Shown in pieces: positions 1-14,100 of a stretch of 64,000 nt of DNA. This stretch comes from Aporrectodea caliginosa (lineage: Eukaryota; Annelida; Clitellata; Crassiclitellata; Lumbricidae), in NCBI GenBank assembly GCA_020284085.1, contig JACEVL010001161.1, forward strand, positions 3,147,344 through 3,211,343, written 5' to 3'. The translations under genes and the position numbers were made by a program. A model generated the notes under the pieces. It was not told the DNA's origin, did not search any database, and saw only the letters and a list, made by a program, of their open reading frames with translations. The first letter of the stretch is position 1. Each line of letters begins with the position of its first letter.

Positions 1-333
1 AATCTAGGAACACATTAATCAATGAAGACGCTCCGACGGTAGTCGTTCCCTGAAACGAACGCCGTCTGAATGGACTTAATATCCAAGCAGTCTAGTCTAT
101 TCTGATGCACGTGCAGTAGGGTGACATGATTCAGCCTCTCCTGTGACATCGTTGTCACATACCACATCCGAACGATCCATTGCTTCAGCCTCTACACGCC
201 GTACACGGCTAATACGGATTAAACGGTTATCATCTGAATCATCTCGCGTACTGGCCAGATTCGTCGGCCTAAGACTGGGTGAATCGGGCGGTGAAGGATG
301 AGTTCGAGCTCGTTTAACGACGAATTTATCCAT
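1..333 (-). CDS. possible 5' end of an unrecognised gene, two exons, continuing off the left edge
   Basis: On the minus strand a reading frame starts at the ATG at 333 (MDKFVVKRARTHPSPP...) and runs 57 codons of basic, Ser/Pro-rich sequence to a good donor (GTATGT) just after 163, in phase 0. A strong acceptor (TTTCAG) then precedes an open phase-0 frame from 49 to the window edge (GTTTVGASSLINVFLD). The matching phases and good splice sites make a two-exon start plausible. An in-frame upstream ATG at 393 would give a slightly longer N-terminus. I recognise no domain. It would be transcribed divergently from HGS, so the two could share a promoter region. It might instead be a chance frame or a transposon-derived N-terminus, since TTF/MYM-type hAT proteins often start with a similar short basic leader. 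Confidence 0.35.
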
Positions 334-393
334 TCCGGAATCCTTATAGTGTCTGAATAGTTCGATAGATTTATGAAAACTTGAAAAACTCAA

Positions 394-2197
394 ACTTCAA
401 TGTATCTAATGCTAAACTGAATATGATAATAATTTCTCGCTCAGTGACATAATTATGCAGCCATTGCAGCGGACATGATAGAAGTAATAGTACTTCCGGC
501 ATGACGACAGCTACAAAGCAAGGATAATACATAAAACAAGGCTTCGCAAAACTTGCGTCAACGGTCAAAAGCATACTAGCGCTCCTACCGAGAGGAATCG
601 CGTCGATTATCGCGAACAACACATTCAGGAGAAACGCATTTCATGCTCTTCTCACGAATTTGACATAAGACTGAAAATGTTTGCAGACATAATAAATAAT
701 CATAAATCATAAATATAACAAAGCAGGTACGCATAAATAGGTAGGCACGCAGTGGAGCGTGCCTTATGGAACCGTATTTTCAGTAGGCACTGTGCCTGCG
801 TGCCTAATAGGATGTGCCGCCTCTGTGCAAGTGCCTTCTTAAGTTTGCAACCTTAAATTTAACAGACTGAATATCTTAGATATTCAGTCTGTTAAATTAG
901 ATATTATATCTAATAATTAAATAATCTGATCTGCTGAAAAAGAAAGCTATCTTGTCGTTTAAATTTAACAAAATAAGAGATAGAGGAAGCTTGTGTACTA
1001 AAAGTGACTAGGAAATAAATGCAGCTCATTGTTAAAGTGTTAATGACTATCAGCAAAAGTTGTTTACTAACATGCCTTTTAAATGTGAATGAGAAAAAGA
1101 AAGAGAGGGAAAGGGGTAGGGAGAAATGGTTAGGTTAGATTATTATTTACCTTGTTGATCTGCCACATCCAATGAAGGGACTCTGATTAAATCCAAGACA
1201 GCACAGATGGAACTCATGGACGGTGGTCTTTAACACATTGGCTGTACTATAATAACTATGTAACCAATTTATATGCAGATGTCCATGTTAGGGATTATCC
1301 CCTCCCCATGTCCACACTTGGGTAACCCCACCCTCCTCCTCTGTGGTCATCCTTAATGGATGATTTCTTGTCTGAAATTAGAAGATTGCAGTGCCTACTT
1401 ATGTATATTATTGATTTTTGTCCATGTATAACAAAATTATGCCAGTTATACCTGCTGCCTGTCAGGCAAAACTGACAGTAAGCATTTAATTAAAGGTTAT
1501 ATATAGCAGTTTCATTACTGAATAGCAGCTGACAGTAGCGGAAGTAATATTTTTGGTTTTATTTGTTTGATTATTGCTATCCTGTCACAATAAATCTTCT
1601 GACTGTCATTTAATAGAATTCAGGATCATCTCTGATTATGCTCATTTCTGAAAATTACTAATGATTTCTAAGTTAAAACCTCTGTAACAGCTGCAGTGCA
1701 GTTGAATCTATTTGTAATATTTGCCACAAAATAGTGGTTTAGTTTGGTATTTCACACCTTTCATTCTTAACTTTTTATTTCAAGCAACTGATTTTGAAGA
1801 TTGTCACACTTTTGCCCATTGTGCTTATATCCTAAAATTCCATTTCGTTTTTACATTTTTCTTACAATGGTCTGTTTAGGTTTTGCATTTTACAACGATT
1901 AACGTTAAATTTTGACTTTAAGCAAATGCTTCAACTGATACTTGCTGAGAAAGTGTTTAAGTGCATGTGTACCTTAATTAATGCACTTGTCTGGAATGTA
2001 ATAAAGATGGTCATTTCATTACATTTTCTGCTTTGACTAGGGAGCCAGATGTGAGTTGTTGTGATCTGCTTCTATTTTCAAATTACAGAGAAAAAGGCGA
2101 CATTCCTCTAGGCCATAGGCATTCTTAAGTACTAAATACAACCTGAGAAAAATGTATTCAGAGCTGTTTTAGTATATGGTGCTGTTTTTGGTTTCAG
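394..2197. other. upstream region and probable first intron of HGS
   Basis: The missing first coding exon of HGS (about 12-14 residues before KATSKLLL) should lie here or further left. I checked ATGs followed by a GT donor and found no convincing match to the family's short Gly/Phe-rich leader. The stretch is AT-rich. Around 740-825 it holds a GC-rich patch with a short imperfect inverted repeat (GCAGTGGAGCGTGCC near 750 against GTGCCGCCTCTG near 812) that resembles hAT ends but has no target duplication. It also holds a partial copy of a TTAA-flanked element near 991-1043. Nothing else is recognised. Confidence 0.5.
991..1043. mobile_element. partial copy (right half) of the 71-bp TTAA-flanked palindromic element
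   Basis: The stretch reads TGTGTACTAAAAGTGACTAG...AATGCAGCTCATTGTTAAAGTGTTAA. It matches the inner part and right end of the complete copies at 6339-6409 and 11160-11230. The left terminal repeat is missing or too diverged to see. Confidence 0.5.
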
Positions 2198-5100
2198 AGA
2201 AGGCTACAAGTAAGCTTCTGCTTGATCCTGACTGGGATAGTGTCATACAAATTTGTGATGCCATCAGACAAGGTGATGTCCAGTAAGTAGTCGGATGATT
2301 TATTCTTTTGAAAACAATATATTATACGTGTTATTCAGGAATCTATTTTTCAATGTTTTTAGACACTATGACTTTTGTGAGTCATTTATGCTATTCTTGT
2401 GTGCTGTTGATGTTGAGCCGATATTTCGAACTTGAAGCTTTTTCGCACAGGTCATTTGTGTGCTGGGAGCAAAATGTTCCCTTGGGAAAAAGTCATCTGT
2501 TACTTCCTGTTTTAGCTATGGGCCATGAAAACATCAGCCAATATCAGTCCTGATTTCTAGAACTTTACTCCAGCATTTTTAGTCTACCTTTTTTCTCATA
2601 CTGATCAACTTATTGCACCAGTTCACTGTCACGTGCATTTGGCCGGACTACACATTCAATTGCCTGATATGACGTGACTTTTCATTTGATACTTGTCCAA
2701 ATGAGAGAGTTCAGATTTGATAAATAGGGCCACGGCTTAAAAATTAAGTTTTGCTACACTAAGGTGTTTTTGTTTGGTTGCTCCCTTTTAGCTGTGGGCT
2801 ATGAAAGTAATTGCCAAAAAACTATCAAAATTTTAAGAACCTTATTCCAGCATTGTTTAAGTTATCAGCTGTTCTTATTCAAATATCATTTGCCTGATAG
2901 TGCCATAACTCACTGTCACATATGTGCAGCCAGACCTCTCAGGCACTTGTTTGTTGTCTGCCATAAATGACTTTCCATTATAGAGTTGTCAAGACTGGAA
3001 AGTTCAGATATGTGTTTGGGTCATGGCTTGAGACCTCAATGTTGCTGTGCCAAAGTTTCCTTGCCATAAGACTGTTCATTATAATGAAGTTTAGACAGGG
3101 ATTCTGTACTTAGTCTGGGTCAGATTGAAACCTAATTATGACTCAGCTGCATTATGATGCATTGCTTATATGGCTTCTAACAGTAGTGGTATAACAAGTT
3201 GCCACTGTGTGTTATTGATAACACTTTTAATGTCATTATTTAGATCCCAGCTGAATAAAAGTTCAGTTTAAAATTGGATGTTTCACCTTAGAATGTTTGC
3301 ATGAAAATTGTCTTTAATAACTGTGATTTGCAGTTCTTGTTTAATATGAGAGTAAGATTAGATTTTGAATAAGTGCTGACTGAACCCACACTTTCATCAT
3401 AACATTATTGAATGAGTTATCTGAGTCCCTTGTTTAGGCTGCCTAATAACTTCCAATCTAGCGACGTTGGCATGATGAACATCTTAACACAATACACTAA
3501 TAAAGAATTTTAGTCTTCAAGGCACAAAGGGGTCTTGCCGCAAAATATTTAGCTGATGTATTACTCCGGCCTCTTTCAGCCTCCTCCCATCGACCACTAC
3601 GCTCATCAAACCGACTTGAGCTTCTAGTTCCTGATACTAGAACAGCTATGGCTTAGTCCCGTTCCTTTACCTCAATTGGTCCCTCTCTTTGGAATGCGCT
3701 GCCTCCATCTACTCGCTCTCGAATTCTAGCTAATAACGTCTCTTCCACCTTTGCTTTTCTCAAAACCTATTTCTTCTCTTTGGCCTTGCACACTGGGAGC
3801 GCCTCTGAATGGTTCACCCTATGAGAGGCGCTTTATAAATGTTTGAATACAATACAATACAAAAAAAGAATTTGATAACAGTTCCAAGGTCAGAACTGTT
3901 ACCAGATTCTGATTAGCCTTGTGATGGTTATTTTTATGATGTACTTTTAATATGTTTGACAAAGAAGGTCAACTGATTTTGAACTTTGGCAGCTGTTGAT
4001 ATATTCTGTGATTTCAGGCCAAGTTATGCTTTGCAAGGCATCAGGAAAAAGGTTGAAAATGAAAATCCACATGTTGCAAAGTTTGCATTACAGGTAACTA
4101 AATGAGTTTAAGTGGTACTCAGGTATTTTGAACTAAGGTTTAACTGTGTTACAGTCAACACCACTTAAGTGCATAATGGATTGATGCATAATTCGCTTAT
4201 AAGCTGGCATAGAAGCTGGCTGGTCTGTTTTAATATAGGGTATTTCAATGGAAGACAACTCTGGGTATGTGCGTATTTTTTACGACCAACTGCTTATACC
4301 GCACTTTGGGTTACATGACATTTAAACAAGATAAGGCATTCTTGTCAAAAACGTTTTCTTGTTAGGTTGTCGCCCTAGGGATAATTCAGTAGTGCAATTA
4401 TGTATGTGCGTAATTCGGTTATGTACATAGCCAACTACAGACCCGTTATGCATTGCTCTGTGTATATCAATGCCACTTAATTCTTAATTGCATAGGCAGC
4501 TTAAAACATTGTGGCCACCTAGGCAACTAGCCTGTGGACAGCAAATGACTTCGGGTGTCGATGGTTATCTGTCTTGGTTGCATTGCGGTCCTTATCAGCA
4601 AGTGACGTTACTGGTCAACATTCTGGAGTGTGCAAACCGTATCATAAATATTCTGTTTAGTGTCTGCCATTCACACTGTTAATGTAACTTGCTTGACGCT
4701 CATTTAAGTTGTACAAGCATTAAATGGTTGAGCACGTCTGTAAGACTTTGACATTACCAGAGCAAATAGAGGTTTAAACGTTTAAGCATAGATCTGGAAA
4801 ATAAGGAGAGCTAGTTGCATTGGAATTTGGCATCAATCAAAGTCCAGTTTCACGAATCCAGCAAAACAAAGAAAAGATCACTATGTACCATAATGGCAGA
4901 AAGGGCAATGCAGACAGAAAGTGCAAATGAGGTGGCAAGTCTGGTGGCCAGTGTTGAGGAATGAAGGTGTACTACTACGTTGGTTCTCTCAAGCTCATAG
5001 CTGTCACACTTCTAATTTAACGCTAAGATTTACTTTTAGTACGCAATGTATTTCGGAAGTTTAAGTTTTAAGCTTTATTGGTTGAATTTGTTAGCTGCTT

Positions 5101-8100
5101 GAATCCGTTGTGAAGAACTGTGGATCCATTGTCCACATAGAAGTTGGCACAAGAGAATTCATGGACTTCATGAAAGACCAAGCTAAAGTAAGCTTTTTTG
5201 TTTTATTAGCTCTGAATTTTTTTTATTTATGCAGCAACATATGACCAGTTCTTTGAACTTAAGAAATTTACCATTTGGACTATTGATTGATGTATACCAA
5301 TGCTGCACTAATTCTGTACGGCCTTGAGGAAACTGAAGATAAACTTGTTTGACTGTGAAACAACCATGAGCTGCAGTGTGACTGGCAAGTACGGTAACAT
5401 ATCTTGTTTGAAAGCCTTGGCTGACTGAATTGCCATTAAGAGTACCGGGTTAATTTCTTTAGAAGAGTAATTTCGTTATGAGAATTCTTGCCTACTAATA
5501 AAATGGATGTGCTGAGATAATTTGAACCACATTTTTTAATCTAGTGTTAAGTAATGGATAATTTACACATTAAATAATTTTTTATTTTATGCCGACTTAG
5601 CCCTATACTGGGTCTACTACTACAATACTGCATGATATTGATGTCTACAACACAAAAAATTTAGTGTTGTAAGTTCTAGTGATCTAGTTTAGTTGTAGCT
5701 GTTTTTGTAATTCTTTAAAAAATATGAAGACTGTGAGGACAAACACTTGCGGCCGCCGCATGCTTACCAACAGTCATAGTGGCCCGTAGGCCAAAAAAGG
5801 TTGGCCACCTCTGACTTACATAAATCTTACACTACGGTACTTCTAACAGCATTTAGAGTCTGGAATATTTAATGGGACATATTACCCAAATCAGAGTAAT
5901 GGGACATTACCCTGAGCAGCAAGAATACTTTGAGTATCTTGCTTTGTGTTCTTTCTTTCAGTACTGCGTATTGTATAGTGTATACCAGGGTAGTCGAAAA
6001 TCTGTTAAAATTTCATACACAAGTCATGACTTTTAATGAGACTCACCCCAGAATGTCATGCAAGAAACCACGACTTATAGTTTCGAATATATGGTGATTG
6101 TGAATCTGTTCATTTGTGGTTCGTTGATTTCTGCAGAAGCGACAGGATCCAGTCAAGGCGAAGATTGTTGAGCTCATTCAAGTCTGGTCGCATGCATTTC
6201 GAAACGAACCTTCATACAAAGTTGTAATGGAAACTTTTAGCGCAATGAAAGCTGAAGGTTTGTCCATCTTATCTGTCGTCGAACCACAGATTGATGAAAG
6301 TGAATAGCGACCACGAACACTGATGAAAGTGAAAGGCTTTAACACTTTAACGACGAGCGTGTGCTAAATGTGACCAGGAAACCAATGCAGCTCGTCGTTA
6401 AAGTGTTACGTAACAAAAGTGAAAAGTTTGCTTGTGTGTTTCTGTGACAATGGTGAAAGTGAAAGCTTTAAGCAACTTTAATTATAGCAGTTTTAAGTAC
6501 TTGTCATTTACCATATATTTTCACTTCATTATGCCAGTGTAATGTTAGAATAAACTGCTATGGTAAAAGATGTTTGCCTCTAAACTTGTAGGATTGATGT
6601 GCAGTAATAAGAACTCAGTGGCATAAATTGATTTGCCTTTGAATTTGTAGGATTTGTATTCCCAGCACTGAAGGAATCGGATGCTATGTTCATGGCGGAA
6701 AAGGCTCCGGACTGGAGAGATGGAGAGCTGTGCCATCGGTGCAGGGTCGCTTTTACGACTTTCAACAGAAAGGTAAGAAATCATATTGCTGCTGCCTGTT
6801 GTCCATGAAAATGCAGCTCTAGCTATGTTCTGCTGAGTGATTACTCTTTAAATGCGATCCTTTTAGGTCTGTTAGAGCATGTGCTTTGCAGATGGCTTGG
6901 AATAGGCATGGCACATTTGTTCACAGTGGAAAAAGAAACTTCCTTAGACAGTGTTTCAGAATTTATGTGTTTAGTCATGCAACATGTGTGAACAGATGCA
7001 TTCCAACCCTGACCATTGTGTCCAGTTATAGTCTGCATTAGCACTGTAACTTTTTCAGTATGACGATGGATTTTGTTGTTGAGTTCTTCGTGTGCTTTAG
7101 TTAATTCTGAATGCACTTGTTTCACATAAATCCAATGGCTTTGTTGCAGCATCATTGTCGCGCCTGTGGTCAAGTGTTCTGCGCGAAGTGTTCAGGTCGG
7201 AATTCCATTATTCCTAAATTTGGAATTGAGAAGGAAGTGAGAGTTTGTGACAGCTGCTTCGAACAAATCAACAAGTATGAACTCCTTGTGCAAAATATCT
7301 TTAGATAAACATCTCAACATCTCTTAACTCTAATTTCATCCAGACTGATGTTGACTTTAAATTGGTCAAGTCTGATAGTTTGCAGAAGGCAATAGTTTCC
7401 TAGTTTGTGTGTGGGTATGTTTGTGTTTGTTTGTGTATTAGGATATTTATGCAGAGACTTTTAAGAACTGCTGATGGGTGCCGATCACTGTATGCATTAC
7501 ATGATGTTAAGAGTGCCAGTGCCAGTTATCAGAGATTATCTGAATAGTTTTAGTTTGGTTTGTCAACCCATGGATTCCCAGGATGATAAAATAGAAAGCC
7601 TGTATAAACTTTTTGTTTCAGGCAGCATTTCCTTTTTCAAAATCTCATGCGTATGTGAAGATATACCAGCGGTCTATGTCATTTCATGGGCAAACTATTG
7701 ATTTTGTCTTACTGATGGCATTAAAGTTGTAAATATCACAATAGATGTAGAAAGTTGGATGAATCAATTTATGGTTGATGAAACTTTATGTCTGTACAGC
7801 CTGGAGATTTTCAGCTAACCCCGGCTGTGCATCTGCAGAGTTTAAAACTGGAAAATCTGAACTATTGCTTGGGTGTTGCTTCACTTCAGAGGTCACTAGT
7901 CATTCTATACAGCTTTCTTCTTGTTCTGACACCTGCTAAAATCTAAAGTTTGCTGTTTTGTATTTAAATTTTAACGTGTGCACTGATTGTTTTTTACTGA
8001 ACTGAAGACCTCTTGGTGACAAGAAGCCCGGAGAGGACGAACTACCATCAGAGTATCTTAACAGCTCCCTGGCTAAGCAGTCTCAGGTGCGGTTTCACCA

Positions 8101-11100
8101 TTTATTGCTTGCATCATCTTTTTACACACCGACAGAATGCTGTGTACAATATTCAACAGTCCTTTTTTTCTACTGGCATATACATGTAATGTTTCTGTAG
8201 TTTAAACAAAGCTTCATTCCCACAATTTTCAAAAGATCACTTTTCCAGAGGAATTGAATGTTTTTTCTTTCTTACTGCAAATACAGCCAATGACTTATGC
8301 ATGGAGTTGACTTATGTATTACCATATACATGAATTCATTTGATTGGGATTATCAGTCCTTTTAAAACATCCATTCATTGTCAGTAATAAGCTGGCGCTC
8401 TGTGCTTTGCTTTAAAGTAGTGCTATAGAAGATTTGAGATTATGATTCTCATGATCAACTTTTACTGATGCCCAAGGCTTGTTTAACAGATAGTGTACAC
8501 TGTACAGATAGTGTCTTATTTTAGAGATAGTGTACAATTATAGTGTACAATGTCTCGCTTTACAGATAGAGTACAATTAACTTGGATTAAAGATATAATA
8601 TACTCTGAAAAGACCAAAGTCCAACCTAATTAGGATTGCCTATTAACAGAGATTAAAGTAAGATAGCAAACGCCGTATTGTATTCTATGCACAGTGAAAA
8701 CTCAACTGAAAAAGCTGTGTACAAATCTTACATTAAAGGAAACTAAAAATGAACTATATACAGGTCCAGTTCATGAGAACTAGCAGCACTGTTTTGTGTA
8801 CAATGAGGCTATAATTAGATTTAAAGTATAATAACCTAGAAGTGTCAAGACATTGTCTAACTGAAAATGTTTGAAGCAGTTGTCAATTTGGTTGCTACGT
8901 AATCGTGCTGTAGCTTAATCTTGATGTTGATGTTGCTTTGTTTTCATTTTGCTCCTCAAAGTCGCCACCAACTCGCACTGAGCAGGAAATCCAAGAAGAG
9001 GAGGAACTTCAGTTGGCCTTGGCACTGTCTCAGAGTGAGGCGGAGGCTAAGGAGAAAGAGGTGAATTGCTCAGCTCCACATTCAGTGTCATTGTTTTTTG
9101 CTTAACACTGCAACGACGGAGTGTACTAAAAGCTCATCGTTTAAGTGTTAACCAATGATTTCTGCATTCATTGAATCTTGTATCTTCTTATTTTGTCCAC
9201 TAATCTCATATATTTGCTAGAATGCAATTCTGCTATTATTATATGAAGATTTATAGAGCACATGTATTATAATGGTAGCTAAGTGCACTAGGCTAGCTGT
9301 GGCTGTTTGACATTTTCTGTGCTGCATGTAATATTGTTTCTAAGGAAGATGCAGTTTGTACAAGTGAGTTAAATGCTGTCTCAGTGTTTTGATAGGTTTT
9401 TACTATTTTCAAGTATTTGTTGTTTATTACAGCTAAAATTATTATATAACCGAGTTTTCTGCATTTATTGGCTGAAATCACCCAAACCTTACTTAGTTAT
9501 TGTTACTTCTGCTGTCTATCAGGACCAAGGACATTATAGACCAGTTCATTCTGTGGCGTTTGTAAAAGAAATGAAGAATCCGGTGTGCAACTTAAATTTT
9601 ATTTGAATTTTGCAATTTGTAGCGCAATCGAATGAAGCAAGGAAATTTCGGTGGATATGGACAGTCAACTACAAATGAAAGTTCCACAGCAATTTATGCC
9701 CAGCCTTTGGTTTGTCTATAAATGAGCGTTGTTGCTCTTCTTTTACTTCATTATGTATCATTAATCACTGACCATTTTAGTTTTCTTCTGCTGCACTGTT
9801 ATAATAGAAACAAAAGCATTGATCCGTTTGTTATATGAAAAAGGCAACAGTTGTGCCTCTTGAAAGTTTACCATGATTGTTAAATTGGTGATGACATGAA
9901 TGCAAATCTTGTAAGATGTGCAGCAGTGCTAAAAGTCATGATTGACAATGTAAATTGCTGATGACATGCATGCAAATCTTGTCAGTTGGGCAGCAGAGCT
10001 AAAAGTCATGATTGCTGATGTAAATTTAGAAAGTGGCAACAGCGGCTGCTCCTATGATTGATACAAGTGACATGGACCCTGAGTTAGCACGATATCTAAA
10101 CCGCAACTACTGGCAGCAGAAGAGCGTGGACATCAAAGCATCCAACACCCAACCGTCAGCACCGACTGCCATTGCTGAAATGAAAACTTCTTCTAACAAC
10201 ATTGTTGCTTCTTATCCAGCAAAAGAGGAAGAGGTCAGTTGAGGTCTACTTTTCTTCCACTGCAAGTTAACTGATATTATACTTCTGCGATATGCATTGT
10301 TATGATGTTAATTTGGTGAGTTTTGGCATTGTGATTGCTTGGTCGTAGTTGCTTTTAGTGAACTTGATTCAAAGAAGAAATATTCATTTTGTAGTTTCTG
10401 CATTGCACATAATATTAGACAACAAATGAGTCAAAACATTAGACAGCAAAACACTTTGATGTATATCCTCTTAGTTACCATATCGTTTTGTCATTCTGGC
10501 AATCTATGATGGCTTTTTGGGGTTGTGTTGATTCCTTGTCGTGTTTTACCATATAGAATTACAGCAAAATATTGCTTCCTTGCAGCGTTACTTGAATGTT
10601 ATATGTCTGTTACATTGTTTAACTCTGTTGGTTGTGTGTGGCAGAAGCTGCAGAATGGTGAGACGGATGATCGTGATCAGTTCCTGAATGCCCTTCGAAG
10701 CAGCATTGAGATCTTTGTCAATCGAATGAAGAGCAACTCACAGCGCGGCCGTAGCATTGCTAATGACTCGTCAGTTCAGACGCTGTTCATGACTCTAAAT
10801 GCCATGAACCCACAGCTCATGAGATACATCCAAGAACAAGAAGACCTGCGAGGTAAGATGTCGCTAATCAATGGGGAAATCCTATGATCTGTGACAAATT
10901 AAAACTTCTAGTGTTTGTCTTCCAGGGTAATCCAACGAATTCTTTTGGTTGAGCATTGAGTTTGTTTCTCTGACTTAGCTGTGGAAAGCGCAGAGTTATT
11001 GGGAGAATTTACATCACTTCGCATAATGTGGACATCATACTGAATGTAGCTGATGAAAGTTGTTGGCCTAAATACTGTGTTTCTCATTTTATGTGGGCAT

Positions 11101-14100
11101 GAGATTAGAAAGTGTTTAGAAACGGTTGGCATAGCTGACTGGTAAATTCCTATGTACCTTTAACACTTTAACGACGAATGTGTACTAAAAGTGATTGGAA
11201 AACCAATGCAGCTCGTCATTAAAGTGTTAAGTTATAAAGTTCCATTTATTTCTGCTTTCATGAAAATGTTTGTGACATTTTATGGTCAACTGCAAAAGTT
11301 AAGTTTAGCAGAACCCAGTTGTGAGAGTCAAATTTTATCTGGATTTTGAATTTATGGGTTTATACAGCAGAAGGGTGAATGCTGATGGCTGTATGTCTTT
11401 CTTGAATTGACAGCTCATTACGAGACCCTTCAAGATAAGCTGACGCAGCTGAAAGACGCTCGCGATGCCCTGGATGTGCTGCGTGAGGAGCACCACGAGA
11501 AACGCCGGCGGGAACAGGAGGAGCTGGAGAGGCAACGCCAGATCCAGATGGCACAGAAACTGGAAGTCCTGCGCCAGAAGAAACAGGTCTGTCATCGTTA
11601 TTGATGCAGGGAAGAGCATCGGGCAAAATGCAGTTGTCATGCATTCTTGAGTATTACAGAGTAACCATATTTTCAGGTTCATGGATTAGTGGTCTTTGGA
11701 TCAATCTATTTTATTGTTATTAGACATATATTAAATGCCACTATCTAATGACCAAGCATCAATTGATGGCGCTGAGCAATTGTGAGTGAAGGTCTTGCTC
11801 AAGGTCCATACACAGTAAATATCTCGAGGAAGGCTCGTACCTGTACTTTCTGCGTTACAAGGCAAGCGTTCTAACCATGCCCCACTAGTCAGAAGATTCT
11901 GTAATAAACTATTAAGGCTTCATTCAGTTGTGTTAAAATAAAACATTTGTCCACTATTGGCTTAGAAGCTAATAAAGCTAATAATTTTTCTTCTGTTACA
12001 TGTAATCTCATTATCAGACTAATCACCCAACCTGAAAAACTTTTTTATATTATATGTGTCACCCAGATGGCATTTTTACTTATTTTGCTGCCATTTAAAG
12101 TCTAGCTTGATATCAAAATGCAGGTATATTTATTAGTATATTAAATAAATTAATTTCTTCTCTGCTTGTTAATAAATCTTGCAGCAGTTGTTCAGTTGTT
12201 ATTTCTCATTACCTGTCTCTTATTTGCAGCCATTTGTTTCTGGGCAGATTTGTTTTTGTGCTTGAATGTGTATGTTTATAAGTTTGTGTACGAAGTGCAC
12301 ATCTTTTTATTTATTAGAACTTAGAATGAGCAATGATTTAAAATTAGAGAAGACTCCTGTCTTGAGTCCTGTCTTTTAGTCTTTGGATATAGAGTTTGGT
12401 TGTATTGTTGTGCAGGAATACCTTGAGTACCAGCGTCAGTTGGCACTGCAGCGGTTGCAGGAACAGGAGATGGAGATGAAACGACGTCTGGAGCTACAGA
12501 AACAAGAACAACAGATGCGTGCAATGCAGTATGGTTATCCACAGGTATGCGTAACCAGTCTCAATTTGTACAGCTAAATTATTGTATCTCATGGTATAGC
12601 ATTCCATATATTGAGCAGCCTAGGTAGTCAATGTAGCCCTAGAATACATCATGGCACACTGTTTTACTGCTTTAGGCTGACTGGGTGGGTGTTCAATGTA
12701 GATTGTAGCTGATGAGGAGTTTTAAAGTTGGTTCTTCTATACTGTGTATGGATTGATCAGGCCACATATACAGTGGTGACACTACAGCAGGACAAGCCAG
12801 GGCAAATGCCCTGGTAAAAAGAAAGCCTTTGCCCTGCAATACGGCTGCCAGAATTTTAGCCCGCCCTGCTTGCCATAAATAGCCCCTGCACTGGTTACTT
12901 GTATGACTGCCCTGGCTATGCCCTGGTACAGAAATGTCTGGTGCCGCCTCTGCACAGATACTCTTCCACTGAGAATCCAAACTCTGCTACAAACATCAGC
13001 TCAAGAATAATTTTTAGCTGACCTTAAGTTGTACCTTTATAGGTGTGTTAGGATGATTGCTGATGATGGTCATTGTTATTGTTGATGTCGATTGTGTTTT
13101 TATAGGTATATGGACAGCCAGGTCAGACCTTCAGTCCGTCTGGATCAACTGAAGGTTCTCCAATGCACCAGATGCATGGCCAGATGGCACCAGGACCCTA
13201 CCAGGGAGGGCAGCCATCCATATCAATGCCTCCTAACTCTGGACATGGCATGCCCCCTCCTGGTCAGCCAAACTCTTCTGGACCTCAAATGCAGCAGCCA
13301 CAGCAGATGCCTCAAGGATCCACGGCTCCCCCTGGAAGCATCTACACCCAGCCAGGTCCTGGGTATGCTCCTCAAGGCTATCACTTGCCACCCACACAAG
13401 GTGGTTACCCTGTTCACATGGTGAGCGGAGGTCCTTCGACATACCAACCAGCGGGCCATAACCAACAGCCGCCCGGAGTCTATATGACGGCACCATCTGT
13501 GGAATATCAACAGTACAATATGCAAGGTATGTACTCAATGAGATTGAAGCACCTGGTATTACATTAGGCTAGGCGGGAAACTTTCGCAAGCTTCTGACTA
13601 ATCAACGCGCACATTAGGAGGCGCTTAAAACACAAATGCACGGGAAACCTAAAGGAAAGTCTGCCCAAGAATACAGACAATTAAAAATATACCAATTAAA
13701 CCTATAATTAATTCCTCTTGTGAAAACTCATAGTTTGTCACAATGTAAGGTTTGTCTAATTCTTTGCACTCCTTTTCGTATGTTTGTTCCTGGACTTTTG
13801 TTCAGAACCTTTTAAGAATGTGTCAAAGACAACTTGTAAGAATCTGTCCAAGGCACTTTGATTGAGTTGCTATACAAGGTTTTTCTGCAAGAGTCCTTAT
13901 ATGGTGTGCTTTGTCACGTTTTTCTAGGCATAGCCAGCACTATGCCTCAGCAAGGACAGCCGCAGTCTGGTTATATGAACGTGGCTCCTCCGCAGGGTGG
14001 TTACGCCCCTCAAGGACCTCCACAGCCACCGGCCAGTCAGCCTCAGCAACCACAACATCATCAGCCTGGGCCAAACGAGGCAGAACTAATCATGTTTGAT

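Noticed and set aside
740..825. short hAT MITE in the HGS upstream region
   Set aside because: The ends resemble CAGTGG...CCTCTG, but the flanking octamers do not match, so an insertion cannot be shown.
4140..4490. Tigger/mariner-like element (words CACTTAAGTGCATAATGG, AATTCGGTTATGTAC)
   Set aside because: The similarity to Tc/mariner-type ends is suggestive, but the repeated CCACTTAA words are direct, not inverted, and I could not define ends or a TA duplication.
11760..11895. functional tRNA gene
   Set aside because: Only the anticodon-side arm and a B-box-like stretch are recognisable. The acceptor stem does not pair, so a SINE head is more likely.
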